From: an uncultured Finegoldia sp.
Lineage (GTDB): Bacteria; Bacillota; Clostridia; Tissierellales; Peptoniphilaceae
Length of the DNA stretch: 64,000 nucleotides
Direction: 5' to 3'
NCBI RefSeq assembly: GCF_900766215.1
Contig: NZ_CAAFUQ010000089.1
Coordinates: forward strand, 8,082 to 72,081
The translations under genes were made by a program, and so were the position numbers. The notes under the pieces are model-generated. The model did no database searches. It saw nothing but the letters and a program-made list of their open reading frames with translations, and was not told the origin of the DNA. This document shows positions 29,179 to 38,100 of the stretch, in pieces; within the stretch, counting starts at the first letter, position 1; every line of letters begins with the position of its first letter.

Positions 29179-29230
29179 TTTTATGATAGAATAATCATAT
29201 AAATAATAATTTAATAGTGAAGGAGTAACA

Positions 29231-31606
29231 ATGAATAAACAAACACTAGCCGAAATTCTAGCGGTAACGATATCTTTATCATCAGCTATCGCACCTATTA
29301 GCACAATTGCTGCACATGAACAAAATACTCAGATTTCAAGTAGTATGAGCAACAAAACGCTAACGAACGAACAATTAAAGAAGGAAATATCAAAATTACA
29401 AAATGAAATCAACCAACAAAAGCAAACACTAAAACAAAAAAACGATTCGATACCAGGATTAGAGAATAAAATACAACAAGATAAAGTCAATTTAAAAAAT
29501 TTAAAAGAATTAAAGTTTACACTAGATATAAACAAGACTAATTACGAAAAATCAATCGAGGATACAACTAAAGATTGTAATGATGTAAAATCTAAATTGG
29601 ATAAAGCAAAATCACAGTCGATAGGATTATCTCCATCTGAACAACAAAGATTAAACGAATTATCTAAAACTTATGAAAATGAGGAACTTGACGGTCTAAG
29701 ATTTTATAAATCTTTAAATGATAAAGACATCAATGAAGATATAAAATTTTATGATAGACATCCGTCCACAGCTGTACCAGGTAAATCAAATTTAGACATG
29801 GCTTTGATGGATAGAGAAAATAGTGCATTAGCTTTAAATAATCAGATAATATCAGCAAAAATGTTAATTAAAGCTAATGAAAGAAGAATTCAGTATGGAC
29901 TTAAGCCGATTAATACATCAGCTTATATTCAATTTAACACTCAAGTAAAACTTGAAGGCGATAAAAGAATATATTATCATTATGATGCTGGAAAAGGGCT
30001 TTATGATTTGTTTGAAAATCTTTTGTTTGGCGGAGACTCACCTTCCACACAAGATTGGCAAATAAATCTTGATAATTATTTTAAAGGTTGCTATGAGCTC
30101 GAAAAAAGAGTTTTTGATTATATCATTAATAAATTATATCCTGGAACTACTTTTAATTCTCTTGAAGAAAAATATAGATTTTATGAAAATCATATAAATG
30201 AAATGGAAAATGAAGCAACTAAATTGAACGAGCAAATTGGACATTATACAAATCTATTGCTTACTAATATAGATTTTGTGCTTCAAGGAATGGCTACTTC
30301 TAACGACTTTGTCAATAATACATTCTTATACGAAGAATTTGTAAGACTTAATCACTTGTCTGAGCCAATCCCTCCTCAACAATTGCTAAATCAATTAGAG
30401 GCTTTTAAAAGAAATGACACGGCTTTACGAAACGAATATAAAGCTTTATTAGCTAAGAAAAATGGTCAATCAAATCAAGCAAAATTAGTTGCTCAATTAG
30501 AAAATCAATTAAAAGAATTGACTCAAAAACTTTCCAAATTAAAATCTAATTTGGATGATACCGAAAAAAATTTAAAAGACACTCAAAATAAAATTGGCAA
30601 TGTTGAACAATCTATAAAACAAAATACATCAACACTTAATTCAACGAAGAATGAAATTAAAGCTTTGGTTGAAGATTTAAATACAAAAATAGAGCAAATA
30701 AATGATATGAAAAGAAAAATCAAAGATTCTAATAAGCTTGATTATGTAAAAGATCCTACTATTCCTTCAGATCCAATAAGATTTTCGGGAAGAGATAGGG
30801 TTAAAACTTCAATTGAAGTAAGCAAAAAATCGTTCGTCGATTCTAATTATGTAATCTTAGCAAGTGGTGCAAATTATCCAGATGCTCTTGTATCATCTTC
30901 ACTTTCTAAAATGTTGGATTGTCCGATAATTTTAACAGACAAGGATAAATTAAGAGATGATGTACAAGCTGAATTGCAAAGATTAAATGCTAAAAATATA
31001 ATTTTAGTCGGTGGTAAAAGTTCAATATCAGATAAGGTGAAGTCTGATTTGTATGCATATAATGTTGAAAGAATTGCTGGCCACTCTAGATATGAAACAT
31101 CAAGTTTAGTGTATGAAAAGTTAATCAAACTTGGACTAAAAACAAATGATGTTGTGGTGACTTCAGGAGAAATTTTCGCTGATGCATTATCTGCAGGATC
31201 AATTTCTTGTAAAAACAGTACCCCTATTTTATTAGTCGAAAAAAACAAAATACCTGATTGTATTAAAAAGCATTTGAAAAACAATAACGCAATCATTGTA
31301 GGAGGAGAATTTTCCGTATCAAAATCTGTTCAAAATAAAATTAAAAACTCAATCAGACTCAACGGAAAAAACAGATATGAAACATCATTAAAGGTTGCCA
31401 ATTATGCTTATAAAAACCCTGAAAAGTTAATATTAGCATCAGGAGATGATTATCCAGACGCTCTTATAGCATCTGTAGTGTCTAATAGAATGAAGGCTCC
31501 TATAATACTTTCACCAAAAAATTCAACTGATTATGTTAAGGATAATATCAACAGTAAGACTATTTATATTGTAGGTGGCGAAAAATCAATATACTATAAT
31601 AAATAA
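29231..31606 (+). CDS. Coiled-coil surface protein with three CWB2 repeats
   Basis: A 791-residue exported protein: signal peptide (1-28), coiled coil (about 40-120), a central globular helical region of no recognised family (about 130-390), a second coiled coil (about 400-500), and three CWB2 repeats (about 505-791) starting at RFSGRDRVKTSIEVSKKSF. The anchor matches that of the subtilase, so both should bind the same wall polymer. Adhesion or structural role is inference. A candidate promoter is TTGTTT/16 bp/TATAAA just upstream. Confidence 0.88.
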   Translation: MNKQTLAEILAVTISLSSAIAPISTIAAHEQNTQISSSMSNKTLTNEQLKKEISKLQNEINQQKQTLKQKNDSIPGLENKIQQDKVNLKNLKELKFTLDINKTNYEKSIEDTTKDCNDVKSKLDKAKSQSIGLSPSEQQRLNELSKTYENEELDGLRFYKSLNDKDINEDIKFYDRHPSTAVPGKSNLDMALMDRENSALALNNQIISAKMLIKANERRIQYGLKPINTSAYIQFNTQVKLEGDKRIYYHYDAGKGLYDLFENLLFGGDSPSTQDWQINLDNYFKGCYELEKRVFDYIINKLYPGTTFNSLEEKYRFYENHINEMENEATKLNEQIGHYTNLLLTNIDFVLQGMATSNDFVNNTFLYEEFVRLNHLSEPIPPQQLLNQLEAFKRNDTALRNEYKALLAKKNGQSNQAKLVAQLENQLKELTQKLSKLKSNLDDTEKNLKDTQNKIGNVEQSIKQNTSTLNSTKNEIKALVEDLNTKIEQINDMKRKIKDSNKLDYVKDPTIPSDPIRFSGRDRVKTSIEVSKKSFVDSNYVILASGANYPDALVSSSLSKMLDCPIILTDKDKLRDDVQAELQRLNAKNIILVGGKSSISDKVKSDLYAYNVERIAGHSRYETSSLVYEKLIKLGLKTNDVVVTSGEIFADALSAGSISCKNSTPILLVEKNKIPDCIKKHLKNNNAIIVGGEFSVSKSVQNKIKNSIRLNGKNRYETSLKVANYAYKNPEKLILASGDDYPDALIASVVSNRMKAPIILSPKNSTDYVKDNINSKTIYIVGGEKSIYYNK

Positions 31607-31607
31607 A

Positions 31608-31638
31608 CCAAAATCGGCTCTTAGTGAGCCGATTTTTT
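31608..31638. terminator. Bidirectional terminator
   Basis: Stem AAAATCGGCTC/GAGCCGATTTT between two convergent genes with A- and T-runs on both sides. Confidence 0.9.
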
Positions 31639-33941
31639 TAAATGTTTGCTGAGTTTGTCTCAGTTGTTTCTTTGTTATTTTCTGTAGGAAGATTTTGTTT
31701 TTCTTCTGAATTTTGTTTTTTGTTTTCTTTATTTTCTTGTTGTTTTTCTTCTGATTTATCTTCTGGTTTTTTATCTTCTACAGGTTTTTTGTTTGTTGCT
31801 TCAGCTGTTTCTTTTTCACCAATTTCTTCTTCTGTTTCTTCAACTGTTTCTTCTTCTTGTTTTTCAAGCTCTTCGTCACTTGGTATTTGAGGAAGTTGTC
31901 CTTTGAAGATTATTTCTCCGTTTTTCTTTTCAAATTGACTTATATGGAAACTATTTGTTGTATCTTTAGTGTAAATGTCGACAGTTTCTTGTCCTATTGA
32001 GAAGATTCTTGATGGATCGTTTATTTTATAGTGAGATTTCAAGAATTCTATTATTTCTTCGATATTCAAGTCTGATTTGTATGTCAAATCTTCTTGTGGA
32101 TGTTGGAACTTGTATTTCAATGTTGCAACTACATCTTTTGCTGTGAATCCTTTCAATGCTCCAGATTTTTCCATTTTTACCAAATCTTTTATGCTTATTG
32201 CATGGTAGTGGTCTCCATGTAGCCAGTAAAATACGTTGTCTTGTTTGTCTTCTGTTCCCATGATTGCGATTCCATCAGTCAATTTTCCATATCCTGTCAT
32301 GTTTCGTAGATTGTCGTTTAATACTGCTTCGATTCCTTCGACTTTGTTAGCTTTTATGTCGTCATAGTTGAATACATCTGTGTCTTCTACTTCTACATTT
32401 CCTACGTCGATGTAATCTTTGATATATTCTGCATTTGGGTAGTGATCTTTCGGATTTACTCTGACTACTGCGATTTCTTCATCTCCTCTGTACAAATGCC
32501 AATGATCTTTGTGGTCTACGATTTTTGTGATATTTTCTGGCCATTTGAATTCATTATCGTTTTGTGAATTATTGTTTTGTGAATTATTGTGGCTTCCTTC
32601 ATAATTTCCAAAATAAGCATTTGGATAAAGGTCTTGTGGGTTGGTGTATGTTATTGCTTCGTTTCCGTTAGAGTCGTAAATGTGATAGTGGTCTTCGTGT
32701 TTTAAAATTTTTACGATGTCAAATCTGTTAATTTCATTTACTGTTCCATCTTTTCCCAAAACTTTGGTTATTTTTAGTTCTTGTATTTTTTGTTCTCTTG
32801 TTTTTTCTGTTGGTTGTTCTTTTTTGTCTGGTTTATTGTTTTGTGGTGTGTCTGTTGGGTTTTCAGGCAGATTTTCTTGTGGTGTGTTGTCTTTGTTGTC
32901 TTTTCTTGGTTGTTGTGGTTGTTGTGTGTGACTACCTGTATATATTCCAACAGCTACATCTGGATACTTGGAAGATGGATCTTCATAAGTTATGAATTCT
33001 TCTCCATTTTTTGTGTAGATGTGCCAATGATCGCCGTGTTTTAGAATCTTGACTACATTGTGTTTTTTCTTCTTGTCTTCTACTTTTACAAGCTTTTCGT
33101 CTTTTATTAGCTTGTCTGAATTTTGTTTGGCGAGAGTTTTCTTAGAAGATTGTTTTTGTTTTTGTTTTTGTCTATCTTCTCTGATGATTTTTTCAATCAT
33201 TTGTTTTCTGTTGGCGTGAGTTCCAACGTACTGTCCATACTCTGCGTTTGGATACAAGCTTCGTGGGTCTGTGTATGACACGAATTCATTACCTTTTGAT
33301 GTGTAGATGTGATAATGATCACCGTGTTTTAAGATTTTGATAACTCTTTCGTCATTTTTTTCAATTGTTTGTTTTATTTTTTGTTTTTCGTGTGCTATTG
33401 TTCTAGCATCCATTCTTTTGTTATTGTGTTTTCTGTGATCACCGTGACTTCCTACATATTTTCCTACTTTTATGTGTGGAAACATTGCTGATGGGTCTTC
33501 GTAAGTTAGATATTCTCCACCATTTCTTAAGTAAACATGCCAGTGATCGCCGTGTTTTTTGATTGCAACGACATTTTGACCTTTGAGTCTATTTTTACCA
33601 ACAACGCTGACCATTTCTAAGTTGGATGTGTTTTGTAATTTATTAGGGTCTTTGTATGTGATTTTTTCCCTGCCGTCTTTGGTGAACACATGCCAATGGT
33701 CTCCGTGTTTTACGATTTTTGCGATATCTTCTTTTTTGATTTCAGAATCTATCAACACTTCTGTCGTCTTGTCTTTTTTTATTGTAGATTGTTTGTTGCT
33801 GTCAGTTGTTTGTTCAACTTTTTTTGCAGATTCGTTTGTTTGCTCTGATTTTTTTTCTGGTTTAGAAAAAAGTGAACATGAACTTAAAATGGTTGAGCAT
33901 AAAACCACAGCCAATATTATTTTTTTATTACTATTTTTCAT
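31638..33941 (-). CDS. Histidine-triad (Pht-like) zinc-binding lipoprotein
   Basis: A 767-residue lipoprotein (lipobox LSSC, Cys22). It contains seven HxxHxH motifs: HGDHWH, HGDHWH, HGDHYH, HGDHWH, HEDHYH, HKDHWH and HGDHYH, the first five to six within a repeated module ending YPNAEYGQYVGTH-like. Pneumococcal Pht proteins use these motifs to bind Zn and pass it to the Adc transporter. The C-terminus is Glu/Lys-rich and disordered. ATG at 33941 has TAGGAG upstream, whose TAG is the znuB stop, so this is the fourth gene of the zinc operon. Confidence 0.93.
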   Translation of the reverse strand: MKNSNKKIILAVVLCSTILSSCSLFSKPEKKSEQTNESAKKVEQTTDSNKQSTIKKDKTTEVLIDSEIKKEDIAKIVKHGDHWHVFTKDGREKITYKDPNKLQNTSNLEMVSVVGKNRLKGQNVVAIKKHGDHWHVYLRNGGEYLTYEDPSAMFPHIKVGKYVGSHGDHRKHNNKRMDARTIAHEKQKIKQTIEKNDERVIKILKHGDHYHIYTSKGNEFVSYTDPRSLYPNAEYGQYVGTHANRKQMIEKIIREDRQKQKQKQSSKKTLAKQNSDKLIKDEKLVKVEDKKKKHNVVKILKHGDHWHIYTKNGEEFITYEDPSSKYPDVAVGIYTGSHTQQPQQPRKDNKDNTPQENLPENPTDTPQNNKPDKKEQPTEKTREQKIQELKITKVLGKDGTVNEINRFDIVKILKHEDHYHIYDSNGNEAITYTNPQDLYPNAYFGNYEGSHNNSQNNNSQNDNEFKWPENITKIVDHKDHWHLYRGDEEIAVVRVNPKDHYPNAEYIKDYIDVGNVEVEDTDVFNYDDIKANKVEGIEAVLNDNLRNMTGYGKLTDGIAIMGTEDKQDNVFYWLHGDHYHAISIKDLVKMEKSGALKGFTAKDVVATLKYKFQHPQEDLTYKSDLNIEEIIEFLKSHYKINDPSRIFSIGQETVDIYTKDTTNSFHISQFEKKNGEIIFKGQLPQIPSDEELEKQEEETVEETEEEIGEKETAEATNKKPVEDKKPEDKSEEKQQENKENKKQNSEEKQNLPTENNKETTETNSANI

Positions 33942-33949
33942 TTTTACTC

Positions 33950-34741
33950 CTATTTTCTCTTTATTATTAATGAAATTATCAACCAAACGACTGATAACAA
34001 TACAATTACAGATCCCGGTCTAAGGTTTAATGCATACGATATGAAAAGACCCAAATACACGAAAATAACCGAAAATATTATTGAAACGATTAGTGTGTTC
34101 TTGTAAGTTTTGGTGTATTGCATAGCGCTAATACTCGGTAATACAAGTAGTGATGACACTATAAGTGAGCCTATTGTTTTCGCTGAAATTGATATAGCTA
34201 TTGCCGACAAAAATGTCACGCAAAAATTTATAAATTTTATATTAATCCCCAATATGCTAGCAGCTTTCTGATCGAAAATACTCAAGTACAAGCTTTTGTA
34301 CAATAGGCTATAAGAAATCAAAACGAAAGCTGACACAGCTATTACCAAATAAAATTCTTCATCACTTATGGTTACAATTGATCCAAACAAATAAGATGAG
34401 ATGCTGTTGGTGTTTTTCACCATGGATGAAAATATTCCTGCAAGACCAATGGATGCTGCAAGTATTATAACCGTTGATATTTCCTGATATGATTTCAATC
34501 TATTTCTGATAACTTCAATAGACAGCCCCGCAAAAACACACGCGATGATTGCCGCCAACAGTGGATTGAATCCCAATGCAAGTCCAATAGTTAGTCCTGC
34601 AAGTGATGAATGAGAAAGCGTATCTCCAATCATCGATAGCCTTTTTAATAGAACGACCTGTCCCATACAGGGAAGTATTATTGCTATCAACCCTCCAACG
34701 ATGAATGCTCGTTGCATAAATTCGTATTCAAATATATCCAT
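33950..34741 (-). CDS. znuB: Zinc ABC transporter permease
   Basis: A 263-residue permease of the metal ABC-3 family with about eight helices and the conserved LKRLSMIGDTLSHSSLAGL segment near residue 29. It lies 7 bp after the ATPase gene and directly before the histidine-triad lipoprotein. Zn as substrate is inferred from the operon; Mn is the alternative for this family. Confidence 0.9.
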   Translation of the reverse strand: MDIFEYEFMQRAFIVGGLIAIILPCMGQVVLLKRLSMIGDTLSHSSLAGLTIGLALGFNPLLAAIIACVFAGLSIEVIRNRLKSYQEISTVIILAASIGLAGIFSSMVKNTNSISSYLFGSIVTISDEEFYLVIAVSAFVLISYSLLYKSLYLSIFDQKAASILGINIKFINFCVTFLSAIAISISAKTIGSLIVSSLLVLPSISAMQYTKTYKNTLIVSIIFSVIFVYLGLFISYALNLRPGSVIVLLSVVWLIISLIIKRK

Positions 34742-34748
34742 ATTCTCC

Positions 34749-35411
34749 TCACAGACTAATCTCGTTATTATTAATTATCATTGACTTTTTATCTTTGATT
34801 TTAATAGCATAATCAATGTATTTTTTCGCCAAATCAAGCTGATGAGTTATCACAACAACAGTTTTGTTTTGATTTTTGAGAGTTGACAAGTTTTGGAAAA
34901 ATTCATCTGCAAACTTCTTGTCTATACCACTTGTAGGCTCGTCCAAGAAAATAATCTTCGCATCTTTTATAAGTGCCAGAACAATTCCAAGCCTTTGAAG
35001 TTGTCCACCAGACAATTCATCCAATGCTTTTTTCCTGTGTTCGAAAAGCCCCACTTGTTTTAAATATATACTTGCATCAGTCTTTTTCTTCAAAAAAGAC
35101 AAATGAATCTTCACAGCTTCCTCAATCGTAGTCGGAAAATTCCTATACGATAAAACAGAATTTTGGGAAATATATGCCAAATCTCTGAAATGATTATCCT
35201 CTTTTATATCAGTACCAAAAAGTTTTATCTCTCCATCGTAGTTATTGAGATTGTGCAAAATAAGATTCATCAAAGTAGACTTACCAGCGCCATTCTCACC
35301 AACTATTGCGACAAAATCTCCTTCTTTTACGGAAAAATTCACATTATCTAAAATCAGATTTTTGTCGTATGCAAAAGATAAATCACTGACAGAAATTACA
35401 TCACTACTCAT
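34749..35411 (-). CDS. znuC: Zinc ABC transporter ATP-binding protein
   Basis: A 220-residue ATPase: Walker A GENGAGKST, signature LSGGQLQR, Walker B IIFLDEPTSGID and switch His in ITHQ. The start at 35411 is chosen because GGAAG lies six bases upstream and it overlaps the binding-protein gene by 8 bp; the longer reading from 35426 adds five unlikely residues. Confidence 0.92.
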   Translation of the reverse strand: MSSDVISVSDLSFAYDKNLILDNVNFSVKEGDFVAIVGENGAGKSTLMNLILHNLNNYDGEIKLFGTDIKEDNHFRDLAYISQNSVLSYRNFPTTIEEAVKIHLSFLKKKTDASIYLKQVGLFEHRKKALDELSGGQLQRLGIVLALIKDAKIIFLDEPTSGIDKKFADEFFQNLSTLKNQNKTVVVITHQLDLAKKYIDYAIKIKDKKSMIINNNEISL

Positions 35412-36348
35412 TAAAAGCTTCCACAAGTGATTTTAGATTTTCTTCCATAAGCTTCAAATATCCCTTGGCAACTTGATTTTCATCGAGATTTTCCATAGTG
35501 TACAAAGTAGATGTTTTCGTGTTGGTATTTTTTGCTAAAGTCTCTGCAACTTTTGGTGTAGCCTTTCCTTCAAAAAATATTGTAGAAATATGCTTATCCT
35601 TCACAAAATCAGCTATAGTTTTTAGTTGTTTTGCAGTAGGTTCATCCTCTGGAGAAATACCAGTCACAGCAACTTGTTTCAAACCATAATCATCTGCCAA
35701 ATAATTAAATGCAGCATGAGAAACCACGAAATACTTCTCCTTGCTCTTTACCTTAGAAAGTTCTTGCTCGAATTTTTTATCCAACAAATCAAATTTTGCA
35801 GTAGAATCTTCTAAATTTTTCTTATAGAAATTTTCGTTTTCTGGATCAATCGAGGATACTTTCTCATAAATAGTATTCAACATTTTTTCAGCATTCTTTA
35901 CTGAAAGCCAAGTGTGTGGATTGATAGCTTTCATATCCGAACCTTCACTTGAAGAATCCAACAAAGTTAGCCCCTTAGATAAATCCAAAAACTTTCCATC
36001 ATCATTCATAGATTTTTTCAAATCATCAACAAAAGACTCCATTCCAGCGCCATTGTAGACAACCAAATCTCCCTTTAAAATATCCTTCATATTATCTGTC
36101 GTAAGCTCGAATGAATGCGGCTCTTCGTTCGTCTTGATAATAGTCTTGACATCCATCTTGTCTTGTACAATCATCTTCGTCAAATCTGCTACAGGAAAAA
36201 ATGTCGCATAAATTGTCTTCTTTCCACTGGTTTTGTTTGTATCTTCTTGTTTTGTGTCTTGAGTTTTTGAATCTTGTTTGCTACACGCAGTCACAAAAAC
36301 CAAAACTAGCGCCAAAAGCACCAATAATTTTCTAAAATTTTTTATCAT
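35404..36348 (-). CDS. znuA: Zinc-binding lipoprotein of ABC transporter (ZnuA/AdcA type)
   Basis: A 314-residue cluster A-I metal-binding protein. Lipobox TAC with Cys22. The metal-site His residues are seen in EEPHSFEL, NPHTWLS and VSHAAF, with a C-terminal acidic ligand region FFEGKATPK. The His-rich loop common in ZnuA is short. ATG at 36348 has AAGGAGG upstream; the longer reading from 36456 would cross the promoter. It is the first gene of the zinc operon. Confidence 0.93.
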   Translation of the reverse strand: MIKNFRKLLVLLALVLVFVTACSKQDSKTQDTKQEDTNKTSGKKTIYATFFPVADLTKMIVQDKMDVKTIIKTNEEPHSFELTTDNMKDILKGDLVVYNGAGMESFVDDLKKSMNDDGKFLDLSKGLTLLDSSSEGSDMKAINPHTWLSVKNAEKMLNTIYEKVSSIDPENENFYKKNLEDSTAKFDLLDKKFEQELSKVKSKEKYFVVSHAAFNYLADDYGLKQVAVTGISPEDEPTAKQLKTIADFVKDKHISTIFFEGKATPKVAETLAKNTNTKTSTLYTMENLDENQVAKGYLKLMEENLKSLVEAFNE

Positions 36349-36363
36349 TAATTCCTCCTTAAA

Positions 36364-36378
36364 TGCAAATGATTTGCA
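36364..36378 (-). promoter_or_regulatory. Candidate Zur/Fur-family operator 1
   Basis: Perfect 7-1-7 inverted repeat TGCAAATGATTTGCA, between the predicted transcription start and the znuA start codon. It fits the layout of Fur-family boxes; Zur control is inferred from the operon. Confidence 0.7.
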
Positions 36379-36387
36379 ACAATTAAT

Positions 36388-36416
36388 ATAATACACCAAT
36401 TGATAATGATTCACAA
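36388..36416 (-). promoter_or_regulatory. Promoter of the zinc-uptake operon
   Basis: Minus-strand -35 TTGTGA, 17-bp spacer and -10 TATTAT. Confidence 0.75.
36401..36415 (-). promoter_or_regulatory. Candidate Zur/Fur-family operator 2
   Basis: TGATAATGATTCACA matches 13 of 14 non-central positions type-wise in its left half and 5 of 7 in its right half to the Fur 7-1-7 consensus. It lies across the -35 and spacer of the zinc promoter, so binding would exclude RNA polymerase. Confidence 0.6.
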
Positions 36417-36455
36417 GTATTTTTTTAAATTTTTTAATTTCTACACAATTGCACA

Positions 36456-36490
36456 CAAAAAACGGTAAATCTCGTGTGAGACTTACCGTT
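36456..36490 (-). terminator. Terminator after the YvrJ gene
   Basis: Long imperfect stem AACGGTAAGTCTC/GAGATTTACCGTT with a short loop and six T on the minus strand. Confidence 0.8.
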
Positions 36491-36530
36491 TCGTTAGAAA
36501 AATTTTAGGAAATGATATATGAAATTAAGG

Positions 36531-36677
36531 TTATCTGTTTAAGTTAGTGAGGATGGCGTTCAGCTTTTCAATGGAGATTTTGATGTCTTCTAATCTGGAT
36601 TCAACTCTTATTAGAAGAAATGCTGTCACTGAAATGGGAAAGCCGACGTTACCGACAAAACTTAAGAATTCGTCCAT
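36531..36677 (-). CDS. YvrJ family protein
   Basis: A 48-residue protein read by hand on the minus strand: MDEFLSFVGNVGFPISVTAF followed by LLIRVESRLEDIK and a short amphipathic tail. NVGFPI then a hydrophobic helix is the YvrJ signature. AAGGA precedes the ATG. It follows DUF1659 and DUF2922 genes, a trio that recurs in Firmicutes. Function unknown. Confidence 0.85.
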   Translation of the reverse strand: MDEFLSFVGNVGFPISVTAFLLIRVESRLEDIKISIEKLNAILTNLNR

Positions 36678-36686
36678 TTGTTATCC

Positions 36687-36905
36687 TTATTGTATGTTCA
36701 TTGGTTTTTTATCTACAGTTATTACATCTGCTGAGACTTTTTTGTTGTAGATATCTTTTTTGCCAGTGAATGTTTTTGCTTCTAAGATTTTGTCCATTAC
36801 TTTGCTGATTTCTTGTTCAGTTTTCGCACGGTCATAGTTAGTTAAATTGATGGTCATTGTTTCATTTGAATCATTGCCTATTTTGATTTGTAAATATTCT
36901 TGCAT
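36687..36905 (-). CDS. DUF2922 family protein
   Basis: A 72-residue soluble protein matching the DUF2922 pattern: N-terminal strand LQIKIGNDSNETMTINL, a helix with MDKILEAKTF and a final strand SADVITVDKK. No function is known. It lies between a DUF1659 gene and the YvrJ gene, 9 bp before the latter. Confidence 0.82.
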   Translation of the reverse strand: MQEYLQIKIGNDSNETMTINLTNYDRAKTEQEISKVMDKILEAKTFTGKKDIYNKKVSADVITVDKKPMNIQ

Positions 36906-36916
36906 TTAAATACCTC

Positions 36917-37102
36917 CTAAAGTTCTGTTTCTTCTACTACATACGCATGTTTTTCATCAGAATCTACTAATGAATTGATTGCATACGCTGCACTTTTCAA
37001 GTTTTCGTTAGTAACTGTTGATGATAAGTTACTGAAAGTTTTGGAACTTTTCTTTTGTGTTCCGTTTACATCATTTACTAAAGTGATTTTTAATTTTTTC
37101 AT
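36917..37102 (-). CDS. DUF1659 family protein
   Basis: A 61-residue protein with a KITLVNDVNGTQKKSSKTFS strand pair and a helix NLKSAAYAINSLVDS, the DUF1659 pattern. ATG at 37102 has GGGGGAG upstream; the longer reading from 37120 adds six residues. First gene of the DUF1659-DUF2922-YvrJ operon. Confidence 0.82.
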   Translation of the reverse strand: MKKLKITLVNDVNGTQKKSSKTFSNLSSTVTNENLKSAAYAINSLVDSDEKHAYVVEETEL

Positions 37103-37209
37103 TTTCACTCCCCCTTTCATTTATACATACATTTGTAGGAGAGTTATTACTATTCTGATTTGAAAAATTTGGGTATAATGTAATTAACACAAGAAAGGTT
37201 GTGAAATTT

Positions 37210-37608
37210 ATGAAAAGGTTATTTAAAATCCTACTTACAATTGTAATCGTCTACTTAATTGTTGGATGGACTGTTAATCATCCAGTTCAATATTTTTGTG
37301 GAAAACACAGGCTGTATTCTTTTATGGAACAGCAAGGAACTAATAAAGATAATATTTTGAAGATTTCATCAAGCTATAATTATAAAACTGGGGATTATGA
37401 TTTTGATGTGATTTTTAAGGATGATCCATTGGTTGAATACAATTACAGTTATTATTTAACTAATTTTAGCTTATATAATTTGCCACATTTGTTTGAAGAT
37501 ACCAACAAAATCAGTGTTTCTATTTACGAATACGCTACTGGAAGTCCAATTGGTAACACTTATTTTAAAAAGGCAAAATACATGAAATACACTGATGGAT
37601 GGTATTAG
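37210..37608 (+). CDS. DUF3139-like small membrane-anchored protein (paralogue 2)
   Basis: A 132-residue protein with an N-terminal helix (about residues 4-23), NHPVQ, then HRLYSFMEQQGTNKDNI and FDVIFKDDPLVEYNYSYYL. It clearly resembles the next gene and the gene at 15158. ATG at 37210 is preferred to the GTG at 37201. A TATAAT about 30 bp upstream is a candidate -10. Function unknown. Confidence 0.75.
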   Translation: MKRLFKILLTIVIVYLIVGWTVNHPVQYFCGKHRLYSFMEQQGTNKDNILKISSSYNYKTGDYDFDVIFKDDPLVEYNYSYYLTNFSLYNLPHLFEDTNKISVSIYEYATGSPIGNTYFKKAKYMKYTDGWY

Positions 37609-37617
37609 GAGGTAAAT

Positions 37618-38052
37618 ATGAAAAATAAATTATTCAAATTTATCAAAATAGTGATCTGTATTTTCGTGATTTACAATGTTGTGTGGTGGGTTGTTGATCA
37701 TCCAATTCAAAACCATTTCGCAAACAAAAAACTTGACCAAGTCCTCGCTTTACAAGGAACCGACAGATCCAACATCAAATCAATAGAACAATATAGTGAT
37801 ACAAGTAAGAACACTACATGTTTTACGATATATTTCAAAGATGATCCCAATACACAATATGAGTACCGTTATTTCTTGTACTCAAATGTTTATTTGAATC
37901 CTAGAAAAAATAACTACAACAAGATGTTTTGTTTTGCTTATGATAAAAAATTAGAAAAAGAAAAAAACATGATAGACAATCACAATTACCTTGCAAGAAA
38001 GCCGTTTGCTGATTATATTAAGTATCAAAAATGTCTAAACACTTGGAAATAA
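37618..38052 (+). CDS. DUF3139-like small membrane-anchored protein (paralogue 3)
   Basis: A 144-residue protein built like its upstream neighbour: membrane helix, DHPIQNHF, DQVLALQGTDRSNIKSIE, then a TIYFKDDPNTQYEYRYFLY strand region. AGGAGG lies 5 bp before the ATG, which is 9 bp after the previous stop, so the pair form an operon from local duplication. Confidence 0.78.
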   Translation: MKNKLFKFIKIVICIFVIYNVVWWVVDHPIQNHFANKKLDQVLALQGTDRSNIKSIEQYSDTSKNTTCFTIYFKDDPNTQYEYRYFLYSNVYLNPRKNNYNKMFCFAYDKKLEKEKNMIDNHNYLARKPFADYIKYQKCLNTWK

Positions 38053-38063
38053 TTCTCCACAAA

Positions 38064-38100
38064 ACAAAAGCTCACCTAATAAGATGAGCTTGTTGTTTTT
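38064..38100 (+). terminator. Terminator after the DUF3139 pair
   Basis: AAGCTCA/TGAGCTT stem with a ten-base loop followed by a T-rich stretch. Confidence 0.75.
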
